A stretch of DNA of 64,000 bases from UBA961 sp049426725. GTDB lineage: Bacteria; Bacteroidota; Ignavibacteria; Kapaibacteriales; UBA961. The notes beneath the pieces are model-generated. The model saw nothing but the letters and a program-made list of their open reading frames with translations. It made no database searches and was not told the origin of the DNA. This document shows, in pieces, positions 34,490-44,119 of this stretch (position 1 is the stretch's first letter; every line of letters begins with the position of its first letter). The stretch spans positions 1-64,000 of the forward strand of contig JBMSYN010000002.1 of assembly GCA_049426725.1 (NCBI GenBank). Direction: 5' to 3'. The position numbers were made by a program, and so were the translations under genes.

Positions 34490-37400
34490 TCATTCTTCTT
34501 CGAAACCAGCAACTTCATCGGCGATGTCTTCGCAGTCATAGAGATGTTTATTGCTTGAAAAGCGACTTTTGCCACCTTCACTTTTTTCATCGCTTTGCAT
34601 GGCTTTTTGTTCGAGCGTTGCTCTTATTGCCGCATCACGTTTGCGTAGTTGTTCATCAACTTTTCTGTCGAAGTATTTACGACCATCCACATAAGTTTGT
34701 TCAACTTTAGAAAAATTGGAAAGTGGATTTCCAGACCATAAAACAATGTCGGCATCTTTTCCAACTTCAATCGAACCGATGCGGTCATCAACTTTGAGAA
34801 GTTTAGCAGGGTTGATTGTGACAAATTTGATTGCTTCCTCTTCTGAAACCGGACCATACTTCACGGATTTCCCGGCTTCTTGATTGAGTCTTCTTGCCAT
34901 TTCCGCATCATCTGAATTGATTGCAACAGTTACACCTTGTTCATGCATGATTGATGGATTTTCAGGAATTGCATCATAGACTTCAAATTTATAAGCCCAC
35001 CAATCTGAGAAACTTGAAGCTCCAACACCATGAACTTGCATTTCTTTTGCAAGTTTATATCCTTCTAGGATATGCGTGAATGTATTGATTTTAAATCCGA
35101 ATTCTTCAGCCAATCTCATAAGCATGAGAATTTCTGATTGCACATAGGAATGGCAATGAATGAGTCTTTTTCCACGAATGATTTCTAGAAGCGTTTCGAG
35201 TTGAATATCTTTTTTCGGTGGCAATGTTCCGGAAGCACCGGCATTCTTCCATGCATTTTCATATTCCAATGCAGCTCTGAAACCATCGCGCATGATCTCT
35301 TCAACACCCATTCTTGTTTGAGGATATCGTGAGCTGAATCTATCCCCCCAATTTGCTTGTTTCACATTTTCACCAAGAGCAAACTTGATTGTTCCGGGGA
35401 AATCCATTTTCAATCCATCTGCATCATCACCCCAGCGTAATTTGATTAATTGCAATTGTCCGCCAATTGGATTTGCGGAACCATGAAGCAGATGACTTGC
35501 AGTAACACCACCAGCAAGTTGTCGATAAATATTGATGTCATCAGGTTGCAAAACATCGCCGATGCGTACTTCGGCGGTGATTGTATGTGTGCCTTCATTC
35601 ACACCTGATTCAACTGCAATATGAGAATGTTCATCGATGATTCCAGGAGCCAGATGTTTGCCGGTTGCATCAATCACGGTATCTGCCTTTTGTTGCAAAT
35701 CCTTTGCGATTGCTATGATTTTTCCACCGGATACAAATACATCCACGCCTTTCATGATGCCTTCTTTTGCGGCTGTCCACACAGTTGCATTTTTGAACAT
35801 CACTGATTTTTGTGCGGGCTTTGATTCCAATCCAAATGGTCCATCAGGAAAAACAATCGGATATGTGGCAGACATCTTCACCCTTTCTTTCTCTTGTTTT
35901 GGTTTTTCAGTGAATGCGCTGTCACGAATGGCAGTCCAGGCGATTTCTCTTCCTGTTGGAAGAAGTGCGGTTCCTCGTGCATTCAATGAATCCATGAAAC
36001 CATTGCAACGAATAGAGCCCTGGGCGCCAAGAGAATCTCCATCGAATGAGAAATACACTTGCTTGCCGGTTTGTTGAATCTTCAAGGTAATCTTGAGTGA
36101 ATCTTTCATGAATACTGCATTCGGACTTTCCATTTTTCCATTTATGTTCAATTGCAATTTTGGAAGTGATTCCGCTGTGAATCTCCAATGCCCGCGAATG
36201 TCATATTCCGGTTTTTGTTGCAATACTCTTTCCTCGCCAGCCACAATTACTGAAGTGATTGTTCCATCTGTAAAAATATTACCATCGGCAATCACCAAGT
36301 TTGCGAATGCTCCGGCCTTGATACTACCTATCATGTCTTCGGCGCCCCACAATTCTGCTGGAATCGTTGTCAATGCCGCCAATGCAGTTTCTTCTTTTAA
36401 ACCATAGAGAATCGCTTTGCGAATATTTTTCAGAAAATCTGATTTGTCTTTCAGGCCATTCATCGTAAAAGCGAAACGAACACCGGCTGAATCCAGTCGA
36501 GCAGGATTAGATGGAGCGGCATCCCATGCTTTCAATTCAGCAAGCGAAACTCCGGATGCGCTTCTGAGAGATTGTACATTTGGTGCCCCGGGGAAAGACA
36601 AAGGAATGATCATGGGAGATTTCAATGCAGCAATCTGAGGTAGTCTGCGAAATTCATATCCATTGCCTTCGTAAATCATACTTAGGTCAAATTCCTTTGC
36701 AATTTTTGCTGCACGCAAAATCGCATGTTCATTTCCTGTTTCGAAAACGATTGGGGTTTTGCGTGAAAAAATTCCCGCGATTGCTTCCAAAGAAAAATTC
36801 GTTTCAGGTGCCGGTGCTTTTGGATTTTTAGCAAAGGTGTTCTGAGCTTCGGCATACCATTGTCCATCCAGCATGGCTTGTCTAATCAAAGCAATGCTTC
36901 CCATCAAAGCTGATGGATAAGCATTTCTGGAATTGCCCTTTCTAAATGACATCCATTGTGAAATATCGGGTTTGAGTATCACCTCGGTTGCAGAACCCGG
37001 CTTTGCAAATACCAATGCAGATGTACCACGCATAATGCCATCCATGGAATTCACATGAGCAATGCAAAATCCTTGTTTATACAATTCGGATGCTGATTTC
37101 TCATCGATGCCTAAAGAATTTGCAATATTCATTTCCGGCTTGATTGCCTCATTCCAATATCGAGCTCCTCTGTTCAAAGAAGCAGGCTTCTCAATTTCAT
37201 CTTCACCGTCAAAATTTCCTTGCTTTGATTTTCCGCCGGGTACACCCGCAGAAGAATATGATTCGATGAATCCAGCATAAACATAAGCCCCATTAAGTGA
37301 GCGAACTGTTGCGCCAACCGGTATGGCAATCTGTGCACCGGCAGCTTCAATGCGATCATTGCGAATGATGATCGTTGCATTGCGAATGATTCTTCCCGGT

Positions 37401-37573
37401 TCCGGAATCAATGTGCATTGCGTTAGCGCAAGATATCTCAGTGGTTTATCGCGAAGCCCGTCGATGACCTTGGTTTGCACCAAAGGTTGAGCTATCATAG
37501 TGCTTTGCATACCTATGAGCACAATGCAGCATGCGAGAATGAAATGTGTGAGTTTTTGAGCTTTGGAGGACAT
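34490..37573 (-). CDS. exported protein with two amidohydrolase domains, the first degenerate
   Basis: Protein of 1027 residues with a signal peptide. Residues about 50-430 have an amidohydrolase-like fold but the usual metal motif HxH is replaced by GFIESYSSAG, so this half is probably inactive. A linker of about 120 residues with lipid/ligand-binding-like strands follows. The C-terminal half, from about 600, has intact sites: GIIDEHSHI, LIHCHSYVQ, THILEGYKL and INSDDAEMARRLN. This tandem layout is known in Bacteroidota and is usually annotated as a secreted amidohydrolase; the substrate is unknown. A terminator follows. Confidence 0.88.
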   Translation of the reverse strand: MSSKAQKLTHFILACCIVLIGMQSTMIAQPLVQTKVIDGLRDKPLRYLALTQCTLIPEPGRIIRNATIIIRNDRIEAAGAQIAIPVGATVRSLNGAYVYAGFIESYSSAGVPGGKSKQGNFDGEDEIEKPASLNRGARYWNEAIKPEMNIANSLGIDEKSASELYKQGFCIAHVNSMDGIMRGTSALVFAKPGSATEVILKPDISQWMSFRKGNSRNAYPSALMGSIALIRQAMLDGQWYAEAQNTFAKNPKAPAPETNFSLEAIAGIFSRKTPIVFETGNEHAILRAAKIAKEFDLSMIYEGNGYEFRRLPQIAALKSPMIIPLSFPGAPNVQSLRSASGVSLAELKAWDAAPSNPARLDSAGVRFAFTMNGLKDKSDFLKNIRKAILYGLKEETALAALTTIPAELWGAEDMIGSIKAGAFANLVIADGNIFTDGTITSVIVAGEERVLQQKPEYDIRGHWRFTAESLPKLQLNINGKMESPNAVFMKDSLKITLKIQQTGKQVYFSFDGDSLGAQGSIRCNGFMDSLNARGTALLPTGREIAWTAIRDSAFTEKPKQEKERVKMSATYPIVFPDGPFGLESKPAQKSVMFKNATVWTAAKEGIMKGVDVFVSGGKIIAIAKDLQQKADTVIDATGKHLAPGIIDEHSHIAVESGVNEGTHTITAEVRIGDVLQPDDINIYRQLAGGVTASHLLHGSANPIGGQLQLIKLRWGDDADGLKMDFPGTIKFALGENVKQANWGDRFSSRYPQTRMGVEEIMRDGFRAALEYENAWKNAGASGTLPPKKDIQLETLLEIIRGKRLIHCHSYVQSEILMLMRLAEEFGFKINTFTHILEGYKLAKEMQVHGVGASSFSDWWAYKFEVYDAIPENPSIMHEQGVTVAINSDDAEMARRLNQEAGKSVKYGPVSEEEAIKFVTINPAKLLKVDDRIGSIEVGKDADIVLWSGNPLSNFSKVEQTYVDGRKYFDRKVDEQLRKRDAAIRATLEQKAMQSDEKSEGGKSRFSSNKHLYDCEDIADEVAGFEEE

Positions 37574-37661
37574 GTTTTTGAAATCCTGATCTATTGGACT
37601 ATTGGGAAGGACAAATTACTAAAAATGATTGATGTCGGGCAGTGAAATCCTGAACACAGAT

Positions 37662-37691
37662 AAAAAAACCCGCTCTTCAATGAAGTGCGGG
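37662..37691 (-). terminator. terminator after the tRNA-Ala/tRNA-Asp pair
   Basis: CCCGC...GCGGG with an inner CTTC/GAAG helix, followed by T7 on the minus strand. It lies seven bases beyond the 3' end of tRNA-Asp. Confidence 0.88.
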
Positions 37692-37697
37692 CTTTTG

Positions 37698-37771
37698 CGG
37701 GACCGACGAGGCTCGAACTCGCGACCTCTGCCTTGACAGGGCAGCGCTCTAACCAGCTGAGCTACGATCCC
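37698..37771 (-). tRNA. tRNA-Asp (anticodon GTC)
   Basis: A 74-base cloverleaf on the minus strand: acceptor GGGATCG/CGGTCCC with one wobble pair, D arm TAGCTCAGCTGGTTAGAGC, anticodon loop CTGTCAA with GTC, T loop GTTCGAGCC, discriminator G. The CCA end is not encoded. It is transcribed together with tRNA-Ala 19 bases upstream and ends in a terminator. Confidence 0.96.
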
Positions 37772-37790
37772 AATTTGACTATGTTGTTTG

Positions 37791-37863
<73 letters not shown>

Positions 37864-37999
37864 GTTGCAAACGCGAACTGCAAATTTATGGGCATTTATT
37901 CGAATAAACAAACTGTTTTTTTTGGTATTTCAATCGTGTTTTGCGTACTTCACTTCGAATATTCCATCATCAAAAGCCAAATCTCACTTGATTTTTTGG

Positions 38000-38007
38000 T
38001 AGTTTTG
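38000..38007 (+). promoter_or_regulatory. possible promoter -7 box (TAGTTTTG) before the CNNM/CBS gene
   Basis: TAGTTTTG matches TAnnTTTG on the plus strand, 79 bases before the ATG at 38086. The 222-base gap between tRNA-Ala and this gene holds no other feature that I can support. Confidence 0.3.
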
Positions 38008-38085
38008 CCATGCAATTGAGTTCTGTAAAGTTGATAATTCTTTCAGAATCAAATGCTTGTGATGTTCCACATGAGACATTGAATA

Positions 38086-39183
38086 ATGTATCTCGAACTT
38101 TCTTTGCTTATTTATTGCTTTATTCTCATTGCGATTAATTCGCTTTCGAGGTCGGCATTGACTGAGTTAACTCCTCAATTTCTTGATGCCTTCGAAGCAA
38201 TAAAGCCGGAAAGAGCCGGATTTCTTATTCGCTTACGGTCCACAAATGCACCCCATGCCCGCATGTCGTTGCTTATCATGGATGCGTTCATCCTTCTCGC
38301 ATTGGGTGCATTTACCCTTTTGTGGACAGCATCCGGTCTCGAAAAACCTCTTGCTGAGATACCTACCTTATTCATTTCTCTGATTTTGGTGATCATCATC
38401 AAAACATTGACCTCTGCCATAGGCGAGCGTTATGCAGAACGATTGACTTCTTCAACCTATTATTATCTCAAAATTTTGTCATTTGTGTTTTATCCTTTTA
38501 CATTCATTCTTGTGAAGCTAGGAACATATCTCAATCCTCCAATGACTGAATCAGAGCAAAGGGAAGAATTTGATGCTTTGGTTGATACGGCAAGAGAAGA
38601 GGGTACGTTGGATGATGGAGAATATCGTATTTTTAAGAGCATTATGAATTTTAGCGAGATTCGCGTTGCTGACATCATGACTCCAAGATCTGTTGTCTTC
38701 AGTGTTCAATCTACGATGACTGTTGAACAAGTGGCATTATTACCCGAATTACAAATGTATTCTCGTTTCCCGGTTTGGGAAGGTGATTCCACTGATGGCA
38801 TCATCGGTTATGCTCTTACAAAGGATGTATTGAGAGCCGCTTTGGATGGAAGAAGAAATCGCACAATGGATAGACTTGCCAGACAAGCGAATTTTATTCC
38901 AGACAATGCAACTCTCGAAAAAGCTCTGGAGCAATTTTTGCAAGGAAGAATGCACATGTTCATCGTTGTGGATGAATATGGTGGAATCGAGGGTCTTGTC
39001 ACGATGGAAGATGTTCTGGAAACAATGTTGGGCACCGAAATTGTTGATGAGGCAGATAGAATAGTGGATCTCAGAGACCTTGCGAAATCCAGAAGAGATA
39101 AACGCGTTGCTGAATATCAAGAAAGAGATATGCTCAATAAACAAGATTTGGCTGATGAAGACATGACTTCTGATGAAGAATGA
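38086..39183 (+). CDS. CNNM/DUF21 membrane protein with CBS pair
   Basis: Protein of 365 residues. Residues 1-160 hold the CNNM transmembrane domain with about three to four helices. Then comes an acidic linker (TESEQREEFDALVDTAREEGTLDDGEYRIFKSIMNFSEIRVADIMTPRS type segment) and a CBS pair at about 195-330 with VFSVQSTMTVEQVALLPELQ and FIVVDEYGGIEGLVTMEDVLETMLG. The usual C-terminal CorC_HlyC domain is missing; the protein ends in a charged tail. Relatives are linked to magnesium or cobalt export. It overlaps the next gene by 4 bases. Confidence 0.9.
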   Translation: MYLELSLLIYCFILIAINSLSRSALTELTPQFLDAFEAIKPERAGFLIRLRSTNAPHARMSLLIMDAFILLALGAFTLLWTASGLEKPLAEIPTLFISLILVIIIKTLTSAIGERYAERLTSSTYYYLKILSFVFYPFTFILVKLGTYLNPPMTESEQREEFDALVDTAREEGTLDDGEYRIFKSIMNFSEIRVADIMTPRSVVFSVQSTMTVEQVALLPELQMYSRFPVWEGDSTDGIIGYALTKDVLRAALDGRRNRTMDRLARQANFIPDNATLEKALEQFLQGRMHMFIVVDEYGGIEGLVTMEDVLETMLGTEIVDEADRIVDLRDLAKSRRDKRVAEYQERDMLNKQDLADEDMTSDEE

Positions 39184-39581
39184 TCATTAAAAAAATCATA
39201 TCAACCTTTTTGCTTCTCATGTTTATTCTAACAATGAGTGGTGCTCCTTTGATTGTTCATCACTGTTGCGGTGAAGTGGAGTCAATTTCATTGACGTTAG
39301 ATCATGAAGATGCATGTTGTGAAATGTCTTTTTCACAGCTGAGCATTGATGCAACTGCATGTTGCGGAGATGAACTCATCGAAACCGCAATGAAGGTCGA
39401 AGGAATCCCACATACCATTTCCATACTATTCATTTCACCGCTTATCAAACTCTTGGATGGTAGAGATTTGCATACTCATCCATTCAAAAAAGATGCTTTT
39501 CAGCTAATTTCATTTTTACATTTTCCTTCCTCTTCATCAATCTTTCTCGACCGAGAAGACATTTGCATATTTCGAATATAG
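39180..39581 (+). CDS. small exported Cys-rich protein (HYC_CC_PP-like)
   Basis: Protein of 133 residues with an N-terminal signal peptide or anchor ending SGAP. The mature part has HHCCGEVESISL, EDACCEMSFSQL and ATACCGDEL. This HxC and repeated CC pattern resembles the Bacteroidota family named for its HYC and CC motifs, often next to a TonB-dependent receptor; one lies 56 bases downstream. Metal binding is likely from the Cys pairs but is an inference. It is translationally coupled to the CNNM gene by a 4-base overlap. Confidence 0.65.
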   Translation: MIIKKIISTFLLLMFILTMSGAPLIVHHCCGEVESISLTLDHEDACCEMSFSQLSIDATACCGDELIETAMKVEGIPHTISILFISPLIKLLDGRDLHTHPFKKDAFQLISFLHFPSSSSIFLDREDICIFRI

Positions 39582-39637
39582 AATCCTGTTGCCATAATAT
39601 TTAAGTAACAGTGTTCATTATTCTTACTGAGTGAAAT

Positions 39638-41842
39638 ATGTACAGATTGATTTATTTCATGCTATATGCATGCTTGTGTTTATTTCTTGTCTCTTCAATT
39701 TATTCGCAAACTGACACCATTCGTGGAATTGTCTCGAGCTCAATCGATGATGCAAGACTTCCAGGGGCGGTGATCATGTGGAAGAATTCAACAATGGGCG
39801 TTCGAGCTGATCAGCAAGGTCGTTTTTTGATTGTAAGAAATTCTAAAACACAAGATCAACTCATTGTTTCTTCTGTTGGATTTGCCAAAGACACCATTGC
39901 AATTGAAAATTCAACTCTTCCTTTGATTATTACGCTTAAACCGGACGCCAGATCTCAATCGGTTATTGTGGAAGCTTCAGGGTTGCAATCGATTTCAAAA
40001 GCTGAAATCAAAACAGAAAAAATATCTTCAAGACAATTAAGAGAATCAGCATGTTGTTCTCTTGCGGAATCATTCGAGCGAAGCCCCTCAGTTGAAGTAT
40101 CTTATTCCGATGCCGCTACTGGCGCAAAAGTCATTCAGCTATTGGGTTTGAAGGGCATGTACACGCAACAATTGCTTGAAGCCGTGCCTGGCATGAAAGG
40201 CTTGGCATTGCCTTATGGTATGGATTTGATACCAGGGGCATTTTTGGAGTCAATCAGCATATCAAAGGGAGCCGCATCAGTGATGAATGGATATGAAGGT
40301 GTGGCCGGGCTCATCAATATTGAGATGCTTAAACCTATCATGTCACCAAGATTCTTTGTCAATGCCTATGCAAATCAAATGGAACGCTATGAGTTAAACA
40401 TCGCTTCCGCCTTTGAGCCGTTCCGCGGTTTGCACGCAATGGTCATGCTGCATGGAAGTACATATAATAATGAGATGGATGGAAATAATGATGGATATAT
40501 CGACATGCCTTTATTTGACAAATTGAATGGATCATTCAGAATGGAATATATGGCAGATAATGTAGAATATCAATTTCTTGCTCGATATGTTAATGATGAG
40601 CACAAAGGTGGAATGACATCAAATTTCAAGAGATCAAATACCGGGCTTGGAACATTCTCAAGCATAACGCATCTGGAACGAAGTGAATTCATGGGTAAAA
40701 TTGGATTTCTGGAATTAGAAAATGCATTTGCTGAATCATTTGCTATTCAAATGGCAGGTTCGAATCATTTCATGCATAGTGTTTTTGGCATGAGAGAGTA
40801 TTCCGGCTCGCAGCAAAGTGCTTTCGTAAAAGCGATTGCAGTAAAAGAAGTCGCAGATAATCACAAATTGTGGTATGGACTTTCTTATATGTATGATGCT
40901 TTTGATGAAACAATCTTCGGAATGGATAAAAACAGAATTGAATCCGTACCCGGTATTTTTGCTGAGGATACATACACTCCTTCTGAAACGCTAACAATCG
41001 TAGGGGGATTGCGCATTGATGTACATAATATGTTTGGTACAATCATCACTCCAAGAATGCATCTCAAATATTCTCCAATGGAATCATTGAATATTCGCAT
41101 GTCGGCCGGAAGTGGAATGAGGGTCGCAAATATCTTCACCGATAATATGTCAGCCTTTGTGAATAATCGGAGAGTTGAAATAGATTCGATTCTCAATCCG
41201 GAAAAAGCATGGAATTATGGTGGCTCAATCACCTACACAACAATGTGGTTTAGTATGCCCATTACAATGGATGCCGAATTGTATCAAACGCGTTTCCAAA
41301 ATCAAGTCAATACGGATTTTGATGCATCAGCAAGAACGCTTCGCATTGTGAATGATTCCATGGCCTATGCCACATCACTTATGTTGCAAATGCAAATGAT
41401 GCCATGGGAAGGATTTAAAATGAATATTGCATGGCGATTCAATGATATGTGGCAGATGAGCAATCATCAAATGCAGAGAAGAATTCTCATTAGTCCGCAT
41501 CGTGCATTGCTGACACTGTCTCAAACTCTATTCAATGACAAATTCCAATGTGATGTCACTGCGATGTGGAATGGAGAAGGTAGATTGCCATCAACGATGG
41601 AAAATCCCGAGGGATTCAGAATGTCGAATACTTATCCATCATTTACTAGACTCAATGCGCAATTATCATGGAGAACTCCTGCATTTGACCTGTATTTGGG
41701 CGCCGAAAATATCATGAACACATTGCAGAGTCATGTCGTGATTTCTCCCAATAGTCCCAATAGCACTCTTTTTGATGGATCACTTGTTTGGGGAATATTG
41801 GATAATCGCATGTTCTATCTTGGAATGCGAGCTCAATTCTGA
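39638..41842 (+). CDS. TonB-dependent receptor with carboxypeptidase-like N-terminal domain
   Basis: Outer-membrane importer of 734 residues. A signal peptide ends near SIYSQ. Residues 25-110 are a CarboxypepD_reg-like beta-sandwich (IRGIVSSSIDDARLPGAVI). The plug domain (about 120-235) contains ESACCSLAESFERSPSVEV, a paired-Cys segment seen in a Bacteroidota receptor group, and GAASVMNGYEGVAGLINIE. The barrel follows, with a C-terminal Phe. It takes up a ligand with energy from TonB. The Cys-rich partner upstream hints at metal or metallophore, unproven. It is followed by riboflavin synthase. Confidence 0.9.
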   Translation: MYRLIYFMLYACLCLFLVSSIYSQTDTIRGIVSSSIDDARLPGAVIMWKNSTMGVRADQQGRFLIVRNSKTQDQLIVSSVGFAKDTIAIENSTLPLIITLKPDARSQSVIVEASGLQSISKAEIKTEKISSRQLRESACCSLAESFERSPSVEVSYSDAATGAKVIQLLGLKGMYTQQLLEAVPGMKGLALPYGMDLIPGAFLESISISKGAASVMNGYEGVAGLINIEMLKPIMSPRFFVNAYANQMERYELNIASAFEPFRGLHAMVMLHGSTYNNEMDGNNDGYIDMPLFDKLNGSFRMEYMADNVEYQFLARYVNDEHKGGMTSNFKRSNTGLGTFSSITHLERSEFMGKIGFLELENAFAESFAIQMAGSNHFMHSVFGMREYSGSQQSAFVKAIAVKEVADNHKLWYGLSYMYDAFDETIFGMDKNRIESVPGIFAEDTYTPSETLTIVGGLRIDVHNMFGTIITPRMHLKYSPMESLNIRMSAGSGMRVANIFTDNMSAFVNNRRVEIDSILNPEKAWNYGGSITYTTMWFSMPITMDAELYQTRFQNQVNTDFDASARTLRIVNDSMAYATSLMLQMQMMPWEGFKMNIAWRFNDMWQMSNHQMQRRILISPHRALLTLSQTLFNDKFQCDVTAMWNGEGRLPSTMENPEGFRMSNTYPSFTRLNAQLSWRTPAFDLYLGAENIMNTLQSHVVISPNSPNSTLFDGSLVWGILDNRMFYLGMRAQF

Positions 41843-41888
41843 GGATTCAGTAGTTTTGCAATTGATACATAGTTTATTGGCAAAGTAT

Positions 41889-42530
41889 ATGTTTACAGGT
41901 TTAGTAGAAGAAGTAGGAAAGATTTCAAGAATCGAGCAAAAAGGCAGCGGACTAACATTATCCATTCGCGGAAAGAAAGTCATGTCTGATCTTGCAATCG
42001 ATGATTCTATCTCCGTGAATGGTGCATGCCAAACTGTGATTGCGGTTAGCGGTGACGAATTTCGCGTAGACTCAGTGCGAGAAACATTGCTAAAAACAAC
42101 ACTGGGTTCACTCAAAGTTGGTGATTCAGTGAATCTTGAAAGAGCATTGCAATTGTCAGACAGATTGGGTGGACATATAGTGCAAGGTCATGTGGATTGC
42201 GTCGGCAGCGTTCATGATATCAAAACCGTTTCCGGCGGAGGTTGGGAATTGTGGATTTCATTTCCTGATCAATACAAAAAATATGTGGTGCCTGTTGGTT
42301 CAATTTGCATCAATGGAGTGAGTTTGACGGTGGCTCGCGTTCAAAACAATGCGTGCATGCTTGCCATTATTCCTCATACATTGTCTGTAACAACGATTGG
42401 AATGCTGAAAGTTGGCGCACAAGTAAATATAGAGTTTGACATTCTTGCCAAATATGTTGAGAACATGGTTTCCTTAAAAGAAAAAACCTCCAATGCTTAT
42501 GATTCATTAATGGATCAACCTGATTTATGA
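41889..42530 (+). CDS. ribE: riboflavin synthase alpha subunit
   Basis: Protein of 213 residues that dismutates two molecules of 6,7-dimethyl-8-ribityllumazine to riboflavin. It opens with MFTGLVEEVGKI and has the two tandem lumazine-binding halves. The first half has SVNGACQTV and GDSVNLERAL, and the second has ICINGVSLTVARVQ with GGHIVQGHVDC between. The open frame extends to 41772, but the ATG at 41889 gives the standard N-terminus. It overlaps bshC by 4 bases. Confidence 0.96.
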   Translation: MFTGLVEEVGKISRIEQKGSGLTLSIRGKKVMSDLAIDDSISVNGACQTVIAVSGDEFRVDSVRETLLKTTLGSLKVGDSVNLERALQLSDRLGGHIVQGHVDCVGSVHDIKTVSGGGWELWISFPDQYKKYVVPVGSICINGVSLTVARVQNNACMLAIIPHTLSVTTIGMLKVGAQVNIEFDILAKYVENMVSLKEKTSNAYDSLMDQPDL

Positions 42531-44119
42531 ATGTTCAAACTCTATCATTTTCAAAAGTTGCCGGGATGTCTGAGTTTACTCAATTGACAATGCCAAGGGA
42601 CATGACTTTGGATGAGATTCAAAGAAATAATCGCGCTCTTGAATTGGGTCCGAAATCAGCGGAAGTAATCGTGGCAACTATGGCGGATGTGCAACTTTCT
42701 GCATTACAACAGTCTCATCTTGATGCTTTGTCTTCAGGTAAGGCAAGCATTGTCATCACAGGGCAACAACCCGGATTTTTGGGAGGACCTCTTTACTCTC
42801 TTTATAAAGCCATCACATGTGCTGCTATTGCAGAATCACTTTCAACAACTGAAAATCCCGTCATTCCAATTTTTTGGATTGAAGATAATGATCATGATGG
42901 AATGGAAGCCGGCATTGGAACAATCATTGATAGTGCCGGAAAACTTCAATCCATTTCTTGCGATGATATCAATCAATTGCAATCAAAAATGTCCATATCA
43001 GAGCGAACATTTTCTGAACATATCAATCATGTTTTGGACCACATCGTTTCCTTATTGCCCAATACTGAATTTGGAGCATTAATTGTACAGGAATTAAGGA
43101 ACATATATCAAGCCGGCATTTCATGGTCAGATGCTTTTCTGTCATATATGCAAAAAAGATGCGCGGAATTTGGAATCCTCTTTTTCTCTGCATCAAAGGC
43201 GCGGAAATCCGGAATGTTTTCTCAATATATTCATCAAGAAATTACTCACCCGGGTACATTGAAGTCTTATGTTGATAGAGCAAATGCTGAATTGATTAGC
43301 AAAGGTCAATCCATTCAATCAGAAGCAGGGTTCATCAATGTTTTTTATCATGATGAACATGGAAATAGGGTCAAGGTTGAGTATGTGGATCAACATACTA
43401 TCAGCATTGGGGATCAATCTTTTTCCCAAAGTGCATTCGAAGATTTCTTTTTGAAGAACACAAATCAATTTTCGCCAAATGTATTGCTCAGGCCTTTGAT
43501 TCAAGATGCAATATTACCCACCATCGCCATGATTGTTGGTCCGGGAGAAGCTAGATATATGGCTCAACTTGAGAAAGCATATCCTGAATATTCCATTCCC
43601 ATGCCAATGCTTGTCTCGCGACATTCTTGCACGGTGATCCCACCTTCTATCGAAAAATACTTGACAAAACATGAATTGAAAGCGCAAGATTTTTTCAAAT
43701 CTATCAATGAGATAGAGCAGGATTTGACTGCTCGATTTGCGCATGATGAAAAAACGGATGCACTCTTTTCATCATTGCGAGTTCAGCTTGCAATCACATT
43801 GGCAGATATTGCAAATCATGCACAATCAATAGATGCATCATTGAAGGGTGCAGTTTCAGCAACAGAGCATGGAATCGAAAAGCAAATGGATGCTCTGCAT
43901 AAGAAAATGATGTCCGGATTGAAGAAAAAGCAAGAGCAATTATTTCTTAAATCACATGAAGCACATGCTTGGTTATATCCTGGCAATCATTTACAAGAGA
44001 GGGTATTGAGTAGTTTTTCGATAGAGTCAAAATTAGGAATGGAAGGAATGATAAAACTATTGTCGGAAATCAAACAATCGAACAGAGAAGAGCATTTGAT
44101 ATGTGCTCCTAGATCATGA
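42527..44119 (+). CDS. bshC: bacillithiol biosynthesis cysteine-adding enzyme BshC
   Basis: Protein of 530 residues that adds cysteine to glucosaminyl malate, the last step of bacillithiol synthesis. Family segments include ITGQQPGFLGGPLYSLYKAITC, IPIFWIEDNDHDGMEA, PNVLLRPLIQDAILPTIAMIVGPGEARYMAQL and a long coiled-coil near residues 400-480. The length is as expected. The bshA and bshB genes are not in the window. It overlaps riboflavin synthase by 4 bases and the convergent polyprenyl synthase by 6. Confidence 0.95.
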   Translation: MNVQTLSFSKVAGMSEFTQLTMPRDMTLDEIQRNNRALELGPKSAEVIVATMADVQLSALQQSHLDALSSGKASIVITGQQPGFLGGPLYSLYKAITCAAIAESLSTTENPVIPIFWIEDNDHDGMEAGIGTIIDSAGKLQSISCDDINQLQSKMSISERTFSEHINHVLDHIVSLLPNTEFGALIVQELRNIYQAGISWSDAFLSYMQKRCAEFGILFFSASKARKSGMFSQYIHQEITHPGTLKSYVDRANAELISKGQSIQSEAGFINVFYHDEHGNRVKVEYVDQHTISIGDQSFSQSAFEDFFLKNTNQFSPNVLLRPLIQDAILPTIAMIVGPGEARYMAQLEKAYPEYSIPMPMLVSRHSCTVIPPSIEKYLTKHELKAQDFFKSINEIEQDLTARFAHDEKTDALFSSLRVQLAITLADIANHAQSIDASLKGAVSATEHGIEKQMDALHKKMMSGLKKKQEQLFLKSHEAHAWLYPGNHLQERVLSSFSIESKLGMEGMIKLLSEIKQSNREEHLICAPRS

